Shown here: piece by piece, positions 18,533 through 27,575 of the stretch
Layout of the letters: every line of letters starts with the position of its first letter
Numbering within the stretch: position 1 is the stretch's first letter
Assembly (NCBI RefSeq): GCF_016919065.1
Contig: NZ_JAFFQA010000001.1
Span: 62,001 to 126,000, forward strand
Reading direction: 5' to 3'
DNA from: Desulfobulbus rhabdoformis
GTDB taxonomy: Bacteria > Desulfobacterota > Desulfobulbia > Desulfobulbales > Desulfobulbaceae
Length of the DNA: 64,000 nt
Notes under the pieces: model-generated
The model's database searches: none
What the model was told of the DNA's origin: nothing
What the model saw: the letters and a program-made list of their open reading frames with translations, nothing else
Program-made: the position numbers and the translations under genes

Positions 18533-19060
18533 ATGAAACAGTTTGGTGGCCCAGCGGCCTTTCTCAATAGAAGCGATATCAACACCGATGAGATCATCCC
18601 TGCAAAATATCTCACCGAAATCACCAAAAAAGCACTTGCACCGCATCTCTTGGAGGACCTCCGCCTGGAAGGCCAGGAGTTTGATCCCCACTCTCAGGTG
18701 ATGCAGGAGGCGCAGGTGGTAATCACCCGCTCCAACTTCGGTTGCGGCTCTTCCCGTGAGCATGCGGTCTGGGCCCTGGAGGTCAACGACATCAACGTGG
18801 TGATCGGTGAGAGCTTTGCCCGTATTTTCCGGCAGAATATGTTCAACTGCGGTATTCTCGCCGTTGAGTTGTCAGCTGCTGATCTGGACAAACTCTTTGG
18901 GCTCAAGGGTAAGGTCATGGTCAAGGTCGACCTGGAAGGCGAAAAAGTTATCGCCACCAGCGATGATACAACCGTCGAGTGTGGATTCAGTCTCAATGCC
19001 TTTGACAAAAAGCTGATCGGTGCCGGCGGCTGGCTGGCTTTTGCAGACAGTAACTACTGA
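18533..19060 (+). CDS. leuD: 3-isopropylmalate dehydratase-type small subunit (LeuD family)
   Basis: A 175-residue aconitase swivel domain. The N-terminus has the family stretch NRSDINTDEIIPAKYL, and the substrate-specificity loop has GCGSSREHAVWAL. SFARIFRQNMFNCGILAV is also conserved. It pairs with the upstream large subunit to isomerise 2-isopropylmalate (leucine synthesis) or a related hydroxy-diacid. The SD is AGAAGGA. The gene is probably co-transcribed with leuC; a hairpin about 45 bases downstream may end the transcript. Confidence 0.92.
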   Translation: MKQFGGPAAFLNRSDINTDEIIPAKYLTEITKKALAPHLLEDLRLEGQEFDPHSQVMQEAQVVITRSNFGCGSSREHAVWALEVNDINVVIGESFARIFRQNMFNCGILAVELSAADLDKLFGLKGKVMVKVDLEGEKVIATSDDTTVECGFSLNAFDKKLIGAGGWLAFADSNY

Positions 19061-19103
19061 TTGCATTCTTAAATCTAACGGATTCAGATACACGCTTTAG
19101 TGA

Positions 19104-19136
19104 GGGGAGAGGCACTGACCTCGTGCCTGCCCCCTT
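19104..19136 (+). terminator. Possible weak terminator after leuD
   Basis: AGGCAC (19110-19115) pairs with GTGCCT (19123-19128), and the flanking GGGG pairs with CCCC (19130-19133). The following CTTTCC is a poor T-run, so efficiency is doubtful. Confidence 0.4.
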
Positions 19137-19321
19137 TCCATCCTCTACACTGTCTGCGTGCCAATCAATAGCGATGCTCTTGCCAAAATTGAGGGAACCG
19201 TCTATCCTAACCAGTCAACATTTATCTGAAAGACCCCACACCTTATTTTTGAAGGCGCTCGGTTTTTCTTTTCCCATCTCATTTATTTTCTTGCCCGGAA
19301 CAACCGAGCGGTGAGGCTGTC

Positions 19322-20500
19322 ATGGAAAACGCATTCTCTGATCGCATCAACGATGTCCCCAAATCCTTTATTCGGGAAATCCTCAAAGTCACCATTGACG
19401 CTTCGATCATCTCCTTTGCCGGTGGCCTGCCGAACCGTGCATTTTTTCCGGTCAAAGCGCTGCAAAAGGCATCCAACGCTGTGTTTGAACAAGCTGGGGC
19501 CGAAGTCTTGCAATACGCCAACTCTGAGGGTTATATCGGTCTGCGTGAACAAATCAGTGAGCGCTACAGAAAACGAGACGGCCTGGATATAGCCCCAGAA
19601 GATATCCTCATCACCACCGGATCGCAGCAAGGGCTAGACCTTTTAGGCAAGACCTTTCTCAACGAGGGGGACGACCTGATCATTGAAGAGCCGGGTTATC
19701 TGGGCGCCATTCAGGCATTTGCCCTCTATCGGCCTCGGTTCCATCCCGTTCCGGTTGGTGAAGGTGGAATGGATACCGAGAAATTGAGCCTGGTGTTGCA
19801 GGAACGCTCCCCTAAACTGCTCTATACCGTCACCAACTTCCAGAACCCAAGCGGCATCAGCTACTCCAATGAAAATCGCAAGGCGGTTGCCGATCTGGTG
19901 CAAGGGAGCTCTTGTATTATCATCCAGGATGACCCTTACGGTGCGCTCCGTTTTTCTGGCGAGCCCAAGATCAGCTTCAAGCAACTCGCCCCAGACAACA
20001 CAGTCCTGCTCGGCTCCTTTTCCAAAACCGTGGCCCCTGCCCTGCGTCTTGGCTGGCTGGTTGCCCCACCAGGGATAATGGACAAGCTCATCATTGCCAA
20101 ACAGGCTGCAGATCTCCATTCCGATTACCTGGCCCAGCGGATCCTGCACCGCTATCTGGCTGATAACGACATAGATGCCCATGTGGCCACGATTGTCGCC
20201 CAGTATGGAAAACAGAAAGAAGCCATGATCGGTGCGATTAACGATTTTTTCCCCGCTGGCATTCAATGCACCAATCCCGAGGGAGGCATGTTTCTCTGGA
20301 TAACCCTGCCCGAGACCATGTCTTCCATGGCCCTCTTTGAAGCCGCCATTCAAAAGAAGGTTGCCTTTGTTCCCGGCACGCCCTTTTATGTTGACCGCAA
20401 GGATAGCAATACCCTGCGACTCAATTTTTCATGTTCTGATGAACCAACCATTGTTGAAGGGATTAAACGACTTGCTGAATCAATTCGTGAACTTTCCTAA
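19322..20500 (+). CDS. PLP-dependent class I aminotransferase (LysN/2-aminoadipate aminotransferase-like)
   Basis: A 392-residue fold-type I aminotransferase. The PLP lysine is K235 in GSFSKTVAPALRLGW. Other family blocks are SFAGGLPN near the N-terminus, TTGSQQGLDLL, the NFQNPSG substrate loop, DDPYG and the C-terminal RLNFSC with the carboxylate-binding Arg. It belongs to the MocR-related/LysN-type subgroup that transaminates 2-aminoadipate, leucine or aromatic amino acids. Lying downstream of the LeuCD pair, it could complete leucine synthesis or a homologous chain-extension pathway. Substrate specificity is not readable. A small lipoprotein gene follows after 10 bases. Confidence 0.9.
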   Translation: MENAFSDRINDVPKSFIREILKVTIDASIISFAGGLPNRAFFPVKALQKASNAVFEQAGAEVLQYANSEGYIGLREQISERYRKRDGLDIAPEDILITTGSQQGLDLLGKTFLNEGDDLIIEEPGYLGAIQAFALYRPRFHPVPVGEGGMDTEKLSLVLQERSPKLLYTVTNFQNPSGISYSNENRKAVADLVQGSSCIIIQDDPYGALRFSGEPKISFKQLAPDNTVLLGSFSKTVAPALRLGWLVAPPGIMDKLIIAKQAADLHSDYLAQRILHRYLADNDIDAHVATIVAQYGKQKEAMIGAINDFFPAGIQCTNPEGGMFLWITLPETMSSMALFEAAIQKKVAFVPGTPFYVDRKDSNTLRLNFSCSDEPTIVEGIKRLAESIRELS

Positions 20501-20510
20501 GGAGGCACAA

Positions 20511-20774
20511 ATGACACGAAAAAAACTATTGCTAGGATGTATCCTCAGTTCATTCTGTCTGAGTATTCTGCTGCTGGGTTGCTCTCCAGAAAAGAAAGAA
20601 GAGGTGGAGAAAAAAGAAACGCTCCAGCAGGAGCTTGGTCAGAAGGCTGCTGAGGAGATACAAAAGCCGCTGGAACACGCACAGCAGGCGGCAGAACTGC
20701 AGGAATCCGCCGACAAGCAGATTCAAGAAGTGGAGAAAAAGACGCGCCCCAAAATGGATCTTGAAGGCTGCTGA
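20511..20774 (+). CDS. Small putative lipoprotein
   Basis: An 87-residue protein with excellent SD (AAGGAGG). A lipoprotein signal peptide ends in the lipobox LLLGC (Cys24). The mature part is almost entirely charged and helical (E/K/Q-rich, about 27-80), suggesting a short coiled-coil, loosely Lpp-like. It does not resemble a named family. The 10-base spacing from the aminotransferase gene and the following terminator show it ends that transcript. Confidence 0.75.
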   Translation: MTRKKLLLGCILSSFCLSILLLGCSPEKKEEVEKKETLQQELGQKAAEEIQKPLEHAQQAAELQESADKQIQEVEKKTRPKMDLEGC

Positions 20775-20784
20775 TTTTCTCATC

Positions 20785-20829
20785 AAAAAAAGGCCTGGCA
20801 GAAGATGCATCTTCTGCCAGGCCTTTTTT
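20785..20829. terminator. Strong bidirectional intrinsic terminator
   Basis: A 17-bp perfect palindrome (20791-20824, GGCCTGGCAGAAGAT and complement) has an A-run on the left and a T-run on the right. It sits between the convergent lipoprotein (+) and DnaJ-like (-) genes. Confidence 0.95.
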
Positions 20830-20847
20830 ATTCCACATTGAGGAAAC

Positions 20848-21801
20848 TTACAGGTCAAGCTCGGCCAGAGCCTGAATGGCCTCTTCCTGTTCGGGGGTGA
20901 GCGTCTTGGGAATACGAATTGCGATCTTCACCAGCAGATCCCCTCGGGTACCGATGGGACCAACCGGAAGGCCATGCCCCTTGATGCGCAGCTTGGCTTC
21001 CTGCTGCACACCTGCGGGGACCTTGACATTGAATTTTTTCCCTTCCAGGGTGGCCACCTCGATACTGGTTCCCAGGCAGGCCTGACTAAAGGGAATACGA
21101 TGCTCGACCAGCAGGTCGTCATCCTGCCGTTGAAAAACAGGGTGTTCTGCCACCTGTACCTTAAGATAGAGATCACCAGGAGCACCACCGGTCTGCGAAG
21201 GAGCCCCCTTACCGCTTAAGCGAAGGCGCTTGCCATCCTCGATGCCTTTGGGTACTTTGACGGAAACGTTCTGGTTCTGGCCGCCCTGATGACGCAGGCT
21301 GATGATCTTCTCCGTGCCGTTTAAGACATCCTCAAGGCTTACCTGAAGCTCATACGTCAGGTCTTCACCACGGGTCGGTTGCGGGCCGCACCCACCGCCA
21401 CCGCAGCCGCCACGCATACCACCGCCGCTAAAAATGTTTTCAAAAGGTGAGCCGCCTCCTGCCGATCGAAAGTTGCTAGTGCGAAACCCGCCACCGCCTG
21501 GACGAAAGCCCCCGCCAAAACCAAACTGGCGCAGAATATCGTTGAGATCAAAGTTGCGAAAAATATCTTCCTGGGAATAGCGCTGCTTAAAGCCGGTGGA
21601 GCCAAAGGTATCATACTGCTGACGTTTTTCCGGATCAGAGAGCACGGCGTACGCCTCACTGATTTCCTTGAACTTCTCCTCGGCCACTTTATCATCAGGG
21701 TTTTTATCGGGATGATACTTGAGGGCTAACTTTCGATAAGCTTTCTTAATTTCCTCGGCACTGGCGGTTTTCGCCACACCAAGACTTTGGTAATAATCCA
21801 T
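20848..21801 (-). CDS. DnaJ/CbpA-type co-chaperone without zinc finger
   Basis: A 317-residue Hsp40. The J domain is at 1-65 with the HPD motif at 30-32 (YHPDKNP). A Gly/Phe-rich segment spans about 70-145, and two DnaJ C-terminal beta domains follow ([20 protein letters not shown] to the end). The CXXCXGXG zinc repeats of DnaJ are absent, so it belongs to the class II/CbpA-like group that stimulates DnaK ATPase. An odd detail is a GGC-GGGG-CG pair of cysteines in the Gly-rich region. No hsp70 or cbpM is adjacent. Confidence 0.92.
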   Translation of the reverse strand: MDYYQSLGVAKTASAEEIKKAYRKLALKYHPDKNPDDKVAEEKFKEISEAYAVLSDPEKRQQYDTFGSTGFKQRYSQEDIFRNFDLNDILRQFGFGGGFRPGGGGFRTSNFRSAGGGSPFENIFSGGGMRGGCGGGGCGPQPTRGEDLTYELQVSLEDVLNGTEKIISLRHQGGQNQNVSVKVPKGIEDGKRLRLSGKGAPSQTGGAPGDLYLKVQVAEHPVFQRQDDDLLVEHRIPFSQACLGTSIEVATLEGKKFNVKVPAGVQQEAKLRIKGHGLPVGPIGTRGDLLVKIAIRIPKTLTPEQEEAIQALAELDL

Positions 21802-21950
21802 AACGCTGTGAACTGGAAATTAATTATTGATAGAGGGCTCGTTTGTCTACACTGATGCAACTATAAGACCAAAGTCAATAAAGTCTATTGGCCCGCGTCT
21901 CCAATCTCATCTTTTTGCAAAAATATTGGGACAAAGGAGTGCTTCCCCCC

Positions 21951-23147
21951 TTACTGAACCTGCGTCTTCAGCTGCGCCAAAACCTGGTACCTGGTATTGA
22001 CCTTCTGGTTGAGTAAAATGACAAACGCTTTATTCCCTGGCAGGTAGCCGGCCAGGTTGTAGACACCGCTCATTGTCCCCGTTTTCAGGGCGACTCCCCT
22101 CTCCTTTTTGAGCAAATCCTTATGAGCCTGAAACGTATGCAGCAGTTGAAGCATGGCTCTGGCGCTGGCCCTGTTTTCCCGTGAAAGCCCTGCGCCATCG
22201 ACCAGCACTATGCCGGTGGCAAATTCGCCAAGCTGCCTCTGCAGCACCTGCTCTGCAGCAAACCGAGCCTTTGCCCATGTTGCCGGATAGCCATGACTCG
22301 CCGCCCCTGCCTGCAAAAAGATAAGATTGGCCATGAAATTGGAGGAGTAGCGTAAGGTTGAACGACAGAGTTCACTGAGTGTCTTACGGCTCAAATGCCG
22401 GTAGAAAAGCGGTTCACTCCCGTTCACCTGCTTACGCCCACCATACCCTGTTACAGCGATGCCAACCTTACGCAGTGAGGCTGCAAACAGCTCTGCCGCG
22501 TACCTTGCCATCTTCTCTTGGGGGTCTCCCCCCTGAGCACAGATATTGACGCGATAGGTACCGGAGACGTAGCCGGGGGCTGTCATGCGCATCAGGGGCA
22601 GGGTTGGAGTCTGCTCCTCTGCACTCACAACACGATTGCCCTTTTTGCTGAAATGGAGGGTATTGAAGTTGACAGCGACCGCCCCCACGTGAGCATCGTA
22701 GGGATTATCGCTTTTTCCCTGTCCTGGCGGGGCGTGTTCCAACGCAAAGGCAGAATCATCGATATAGATTGTGCCAATACTCCTCAGTCCTCGCTGATAG
22801 AGCTTTATTGCCAACAGCGCGATCTCTTCTGAAACCAGGCTTGGATCGCCAAAACCTTTGATAAAAAGATTATTTTTATCGTCGAGATAGAGTTCTGTCG
22901 CAAAACGGTAGTCTGGTCCGAGAAGATCTATCGCAACAGAAACGGTGGCTATCTTGAGGACGCTGGCAGGAACCAGAGTACGATCAAGATTGCAGCCTGC
23001 GCGTATCTGTCCGCCTGCGTCGGCAACACCGTAGGCAGATGAAGGATGGAGTCCAGAAAAAGACCGGCAGGTCGCACAACCAACCTGCCGGTCAAAAAGG
23101 CTCATCAGGGCGACAAGGACGAGGAGCCCCAACCTCAGGGGGCGCAT
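21951..23147 (-). CDS. dacB: D-alanyl-D-alanine carboxypeptidase/endopeptidase (PBP4/DacB family)
   Basis: A 398-residue periplasmic peptidase of the S13 family that trims or cleaves peptidoglycan cross-links. The start MRPLRLG is chosen because GGAGGAAAGG lies upstream and it begins a signal peptide (about 1-25); the longer open frame has no such features. Active-site motifs are S62-x-x-K65 (PASVLK), S268-S269-N270 and K355-T356-G357 (LKTGTMSG). It follows trpB2 by about 35 bases on the same strand but has no functional link to it. Confidence 0.92.
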   Translation of the reverse strand: MRPLRLGLLVLVALMSLFDRQVGCATCRSFSGLHPSSAYGVADAGGQIRAGCNLDRTLVPASVLKIATVSVAIDLLGPDYRFATELYLDDKNNLFIKGFGDPSLVSEEIALLAIKLYQRGLRSIGTIYIDDSAFALEHAPPGQGKSDNPYDAHVGAVAVNFNTLHFSKKGNRVVSAEEQTPTLPLMRMTAPGYVSGTYRVNICAQGGDPQEKMARYAAELFAASLRKVGIAVTGYGGRKQVNGSEPLFYRHLSRKTLSELCRSTLRYSSNFMANLIFLQAGAASHGYPATWAKARFAAEQVLQRQLGEFATGIVLVDGAGLSRENRASARAMLQLLHTFQAHKDLLKKERGVALKTGTMSGVYNLAGYLPGNKAFVILLNQKVNTRYQVLAQLKTQVQ

Positions 23148-23181
23148 CAATCCTTTCCTCCCTGGCTGCACAACGGAAAGA

Positions 23182-24525
23182 TCAACCAACCTTGGGCAGA
23201 CGGGCCAGGGAAGCCTCGATCTGATCTTTGGGGTAGGAATAATCGCTGAGTTTTCCGCTGAAATAGTTGTCGTAGGAAGCCATATCAATCAAGCCATGAC
23301 CGGAGAAGTTGAAGAGAATGGTCTTGGGTTCGTTGGGATCTTTCATGGCCTCGATGATGGCACCGCGGATGGCGTGGGTAGTCTCCGGAGCGGGAATGAT
23401 ACCTTCGGTTTTGGCAAAGAGCACGCCTGCTTCGAAACACTCCATCTGATGAACGGATTTGGGGGTGACAATCCCATCACGCACCAAAGCAGAAACAATC
23501 GGGGCCATGCCGTGATAACGCAGGCCACCTGCATGAATGCCCGGAGGAACAAAATCATGCCCCAGGGTGTACATGTAGAGAAGCGGTGTCATCATGGCCA
23601 CGTCACCTGCGTCATAGGCCAGGCGCCCGCCGGTCATAGTCGGGCAGGAGGCGGGCTCATAGCCGACAAACTCGATCTTCTTGCCGTTGCGGTAATCAGC
23701 AACAAAGGGAGCGAGCAGACCGGCAAAGTTGGAACCACCACCACAGCAGCCCACAATGACATCCGGGTAGTCGCCAATGATCTCCATCTGTTTTTTGGCC
23801 TCAAGCCCGATGATGGACTGATGCAAAACAACATGGTTCAGGACCGAGCCCAACGCGTAGTTGGTATCTTCACGGGAGTTGGCGTCTTCCAAGGCCTCGG
23901 AAATAGCAATACCAAGGGCGCCGGGGGTATCGGGAAACTCGGCGCGAATGCGGCGACCGGTTTCGGTCAGCTCGCTGGGGCTGGCGACAACATTGCCGCC
24001 AAAGGTCTGAATAATGGACTTACGGTAGGGTTTCTGATCAAAGGAGACCCGAACCATATAGACCATACACTCCAGGCCGAATTTTGAGGTGGCCAGGGAA
24101 AGGGCTGATCCCCACTGTCCGGCACCGGTCTCGGTGGTCAGACGCTTGATACCGGCCTGTTTGTTGTAGTAGGCCTGGGGAACAGCGGAGTTGGGCTTAT
24201 GACTGCCCACCGGGCTGCAGCCTTCATACTTAAAATAAATCTTGGCCTTGGTTCCCAGTGCCTCTTCCAGTTTGTTGGCACGAACCAGAGGAGCCGGACG
24301 CCATATTTTATAGACATCCATGACCTCCTGCGGAATATCGATCCACTGTTCCTGGGTCATCTCCTGCTCAAGCAGGGACATGGGGAACACAGCCCCCAAT
24401 TTTTCCGGCCCAATAGGCTGCAGGGTTTCCGGATCAAGCGGCGGTTGCAGACCATTGGGAATGTCCGGAACGACATTATACCAACGAGTCGGCATCTCAT
24501 CTTCACGCAGGACGATCTTTTTCAT
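23182..24525 (-). CDS. Tryptophan synthase beta chain, TrpB2 type
   Basis: A 447-residue PLP enzyme of fold type II. The PLP lysine is K110 in [15 protein letters not shown]. The serine-loop [13 protein letters not shown] and the phosphate-binding [12 protein letters not shown] are present. Extra N-terminal residues and the RPAPL block mark the TrpB2 branch, which works without a TrpA partner and condenses indole with serine. No trpA or other trp gene is nearby, as is typical for this branch. The SD (GAGAGGAAAAACC) supports the ATG. Confidence 0.93.
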   Translation of the reverse strand: MKKIVLREDEMPTRWYNVVPDIPNGLQPPLDPETLQPIGPEKLGAVFPMSLLEQEMTQEQWIDIPQEVMDVYKIWRPAPLVRANKLEEALGTKAKIYFKYEGCSPVGSHKPNSAVPQAYYNKQAGIKRLTTETGAGQWGSALSLATSKFGLECMVYMVRVSFDQKPYRKSIIQTFGGNVVASPSELTETGRRIRAEFPDTPGALGIAISEALEDANSREDTNYALGSVLNHVVLHQSIIGLEAKKQMEIIGDYPDVIVGCCGGGSNFAGLLAPFVADYRNGKKIEFVGYEPASCPTMTGGRLAYDAGDVAMMTPLLYMYTLGHDFVPPGIHAGGLRYHGMAPIVSALVRDGIVTPKSVHQMECFEAGVLFAKTEGIIPAPETTHAIRGAIIEAMKDPNEPKTILFNFSGHGLIDMASYDNYFSGKLSDYSYPKDQIEASLARLPKVG

Positions 24526-24680
24526 GGTTTTTCCTCTCTTTTCGTTGAGTTACAAAAAATAACAACAGTCATTATTGTCTTTTCATGAAACTGGCGAACA
24601 CTCTCTTTGGCATGCCTGAAAAAGACAGGGACGTCTTTGGCAGCTCGATTGGCAGTATCTACAGTAATCCGATAAAATTC

Positions 24681-27227
24681 TCAAGACAGGGATGGGCTTT
24701 CATGGACCTCTGTTTTAACAATGGATGCCTGAAGCGCTTCACGATTGTCCACCCCCAGTACCTGCTCAAGGATCTCTCTGGGGTTGGTCCCCGGTTTCCC
24801 CTGCTCACCGCGTAAATCAAGCTCAATCCCCTCTTCACTCACACGCAAGGTACTCACCAGAGCACGCAGATCGATTTCCTGACGACGTTTCTTACGAAAT
24901 CGCTCAATGACAAAGTGCTCCTGTTCCAGAAACGCGACGCTTCGTTGCTGCAGCTCGGCCTGCTCCGGTCCCCCATGGAGGTTGATCTTGTACTGGGTGA
25001 TAAAGGCGGTCTGCGATTTTTTTGGTGCTGGCGTAAGGGCATGAACCCGTATAAAGCCTGGAAGTTCATCATTCAGACGCTCTATCGCCGCAGATATAGA
25101 GGAGAGCGGCTGGGCCAGATCCACATCAAAAGACTCGACCAGGCTTTCCACACCAACCGGCAGGGCCTGAGAAAAGGAGACCTTGGGTGAGGGATTAAAA
25201 CCACTGGAAAACAGGACCGGTAATCCGGCACGCTGCAACACCCGAAAAATAAGCTGCAACATCTCCAGATGCCCGAAAAAACGGCTGTCGCCCACACGGG
25301 AATAATGGACCCGATACTTATGGTGTTGTTGCTGCTCTTTATCCCGGCTCCAGGATGATCGTTTGTTCCGTGGCTTTATCTGGGCCTCATTATGGACCAC
25401 GGGCCGAATCTGCTTGAAATCACACAGGCCGCAGCCCTGACAGCCATGATTACGGCAATCCGGGGTGTAGCGACGGTCAAAGGCATTGTTGAGCTCCTGC
25501 TCCAGGAAGTTGCGATCAACCCCACTTTGCAGATGATCCCAGGGCAGGATTTCATGCATTTCCCGCTTACGTAGATACGACTCAAGATCGAGCCCACAGC
25601 TCTCTCCCGCCCGTAACCAACGCTCCAGGTCAAAATGCTCGGACCAACTGTCAAGCCGGGCCCCATCATTCCAGGCTGCTTCAAGCAGGTAGGAGAGCCG
25701 TCGATCTCCACGGGAAAAGACACCTTCCAGAAAAGACTGTTCAGGATCGTGCCATTTGAGTTTAAAACCGCCCCGTGGCAACAGACTCTTGAGCTGACGA
25801 ATGCGCTCCCGCGAGGCTTCAAGGCCGATCTGGGGCTCCCACTGAAACGGAGTGTGCGGTTTGGGGATGAAGGTGGAAACCCCCAGATTGATCTGGATCG
25901 GTTTTCCCTTCCCCTGCTGTTTCATCTGCGACCGGGCCTTTTTGGCCAGGGCAATAATGCCTTCGATATCTTCATCGGTTTCCGTGGGCAGGCCGATCAT
26001 AAAATAGAGCTTGATCAGTTTCCAGCCCAGTGAAAAGGCATCATGACAGGTGGCCAGCAGATCCTCTTCGGTGATGCCTTTGTTAATCACCTCTCGCAAT
26101 CGATCCGTTCCTGCTTCCGGGGCAATGGTGAATCCGGTTTTTCTGACACGACGGATCTCTTCCATGATCTCAGGCGTCAAAGTTCCGACACGCATGGAGG
26201 GCATAGAGACAGACACATACTCCTCGGCAAACCGATCCATGAGAGAGCCCATGAGCGGCCCCAGGCAGGAAAAATCACCCGTGGAGAGGCTCAACAGGGC
26301 CAGCTCCTCGAAGCCGGAGCTTTCAATACCGGCGTTGGCAAGCTCCATAATCTCTTCCTGGGTACGTTCCCGTACCGGTCGGTAGGTGATACCAGCCTGG
26401 CAAAAACGGCAGCCGCGGGTGCAGCCACGGGCGATCTCCACGCCCAAGCGATCATGCACGGTCTTAACCACAGGAACCAACGGATTATGGAGGTAAGGCG
26501 CGCGGCTAAGCTGGGGCAGTACACGCTTTTTGACCACCGAATACTCGGGAGAGAGCGGATCGATAGCCAACAAGCGATCTTGATCGTAGCGAGGGACAAA
26601 AAAAGAAGGTACATAGATGCCCGGGACCTCTGCCAACTGCTCCAGAATCGTCTGCCGGGGTGTGCCCTCTTGTTTCGCCAGAAGGAGCAGTTCAGCCAAT
26701 TCGACAATGATCTCCTCTCCGTCGCCCAAAACAATGGCGTCAAAAAAATCCGCCACAGGCTCGGGGTTGAGGGCGCAGGCTCCACCGGCCAGGACCAGTG
26801 GGTGCGTGTCATCCCGATGTTCGGCGCGTGCGGGGATACCGGCAAGATTGAAGGCTGTGAGTATGTTGGTGTAACAAAGCTCATAGGGGAGCGTAATACC
26901 CAGCATATCGTACGCGGCCACCGGCACCTTGGCTTCCAGGGAAAAGAGCGGCAGGCCGGCGCGCAACATCTCCTCCTCCATATCCACATCCGGGACATAA
27001 CTGCGGTGGGCAATAAACCGGGGATCAGAGTTTAAAATATGATAGAGAATCTGCAGCCCCTGATGGGACATGCCGATTTCATACAAGTCGGGAAACAACA
27101 GGCAGCAGTTGAGATGAGCATCATCTGGCATGGTGTCAACAGCATGCAACTCGCCGCCAACATACTGACCCGGTTTGCGGACCAACGGTAAAATTTTCCC
27201 TATATCTAGGGGACGGGCATCTCTCAT
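24681..27227 (-). CDS. B12-binding-like/radical SAM protein fused to DUF2344
   Basis: An 848-residue fusion. The N-terminal 250 residues resemble the cobalamin-binding-like domain of the TIGR03960 family. The radical SAM core has C269-x3-C273-x2-C276 (ARGCTRGCRFCQ), GDFSCLGPL and PEAGTDRLR blocks. A short Cys-rich segment (HGCQGCGLC) precedes the C-terminal DUF2344 domain (from about 645: YRVHYSRVGDSRFFGHLEML, GFNPSPKVSFSQALPVG). In many anaerobes the two parts are separate adjacent genes upstream of ribonuclease G or ribosomal-protein genes. Here they are one chain and no rng is adjacent. The reaction is unknown. Confidence 0.9.
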   Translation of the reverse strand: MRDARPLDIGKILPLVRKPGQYVGGELHAVDTMPDDAHLNCCLLFPDLYEIGMSHQGLQILYHILNSDPRFIAHRSYVPDVDMEEEMLRAGLPLFSLEAKVPVAAYDMLGITLPYELCYTNILTAFNLAGIPARAEHRDDTHPLVLAGGACALNPEPVADFFDAIVLGDGEEIIVELAELLLLAKQEGTPRQTILEQLAEVPGIYVPSFFVPRYDQDRLLAIDPLSPEYSVVKKRVLPQLSRAPYLHNPLVPVVKTVHDRLGVEIARGCTRGCRFCQAGITYRPVRERTQEEIMELANAGIESSGFEELALLSLSTGDFSCLGPLMGSLMDRFAEEYVSVSMPSMRVGTLTPEIMEEIRRVRKTGFTIAPEAGTDRLREVINKGITEEDLLATCHDAFSLGWKLIKLYFMIGLPTETDEDIEGIIALAKKARSQMKQQGKGKPIQINLGVSTFIPKPHTPFQWEPQIGLEASRERIRQLKSLLPRGGFKLKWHDPEQSFLEGVFSRGDRRLSYLLEAAWNDGARLDSWSEHFDLERWLRAGESCGLDLESYLRKREMHEILPWDHLQSGVDRNFLEQELNNAFDRRYTPDCRNHGCQGCGLCDFKQIRPVVHNEAQIKPRNKRSSWSRDKEQQQHHKYRVHYSRVGDSRFFGHLEMLQLIFRVLQRAGLPVLFSSGFNPSPKVSFSQALPVGVESLVESFDVDLAQPLSSISAAIERLNDELPGFIRVHALTPAPKKSQTAFITQYKINLHGGPEQAELQQRSVAFLEQEHFVIERFRKKRRQEIDLRALVSTLRVSEEGIELDLRGEQGKPGTNPREILEQVLGVDNREALQASIVKTEVHESPSLS

Positions 27228-27575
27228 CGGGACCTACGTGAAAAGAAAAAATAAAAAAAGGTAGCGTAATTCAAAAAAACAATTTGAATAAAAACAACGC
27301 TTCCTGGTGTAATTTGAACAAAGTGAGGCAAAAGCTGTCCACCTCGCGCAATAAATCTCGCTGATTCGGCGCAACTTTTGCAGAAATGTATATAGCAGTG
27401 GTCGTCCAGCTGTTCGACCTCTTGATTTCGTCGTTATGCACTGACGAACGAATTCTTCTCTCCAATGTCGTGCAAAGCTCGAATCAAAAAAACATACCTG
27501 AATCCGTGAGCAGTCATCTGCACGCCGTCACGGATTCAGGACATATTCAAAAAATTCGTATTTGTGGAAAGACGC
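27228..27575. promoter_or_regulatory. Divergent intergenic region
   Basis: A 348-bp gap between the divergent radical SAM fusion (-) and AMIN gene (+), A/T-rich at the left end. It should carry promoters for both genes. The only clear structure is the inverted repeat listed next. Confidence 0.5.
27497..27540. repeat. 13-bp perfect inverted repeat sharing a motif found elsewhere in the window
   Basis: CCTGAATCCGTGA (27497-27509) and TCACGGATTCAGG (27528-27540) can fold with an 18-base loop just upstream of the AMIN gene. The left arm plus GCA recurs as 16 identical bases on the minus strand at 16954-16969, and 14 bases of the right arm (TGAATCCGTGACGG) recur at 43927-43940. There is no T-run, so it is not an intrinsic terminator. 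Confidence 0.65.
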
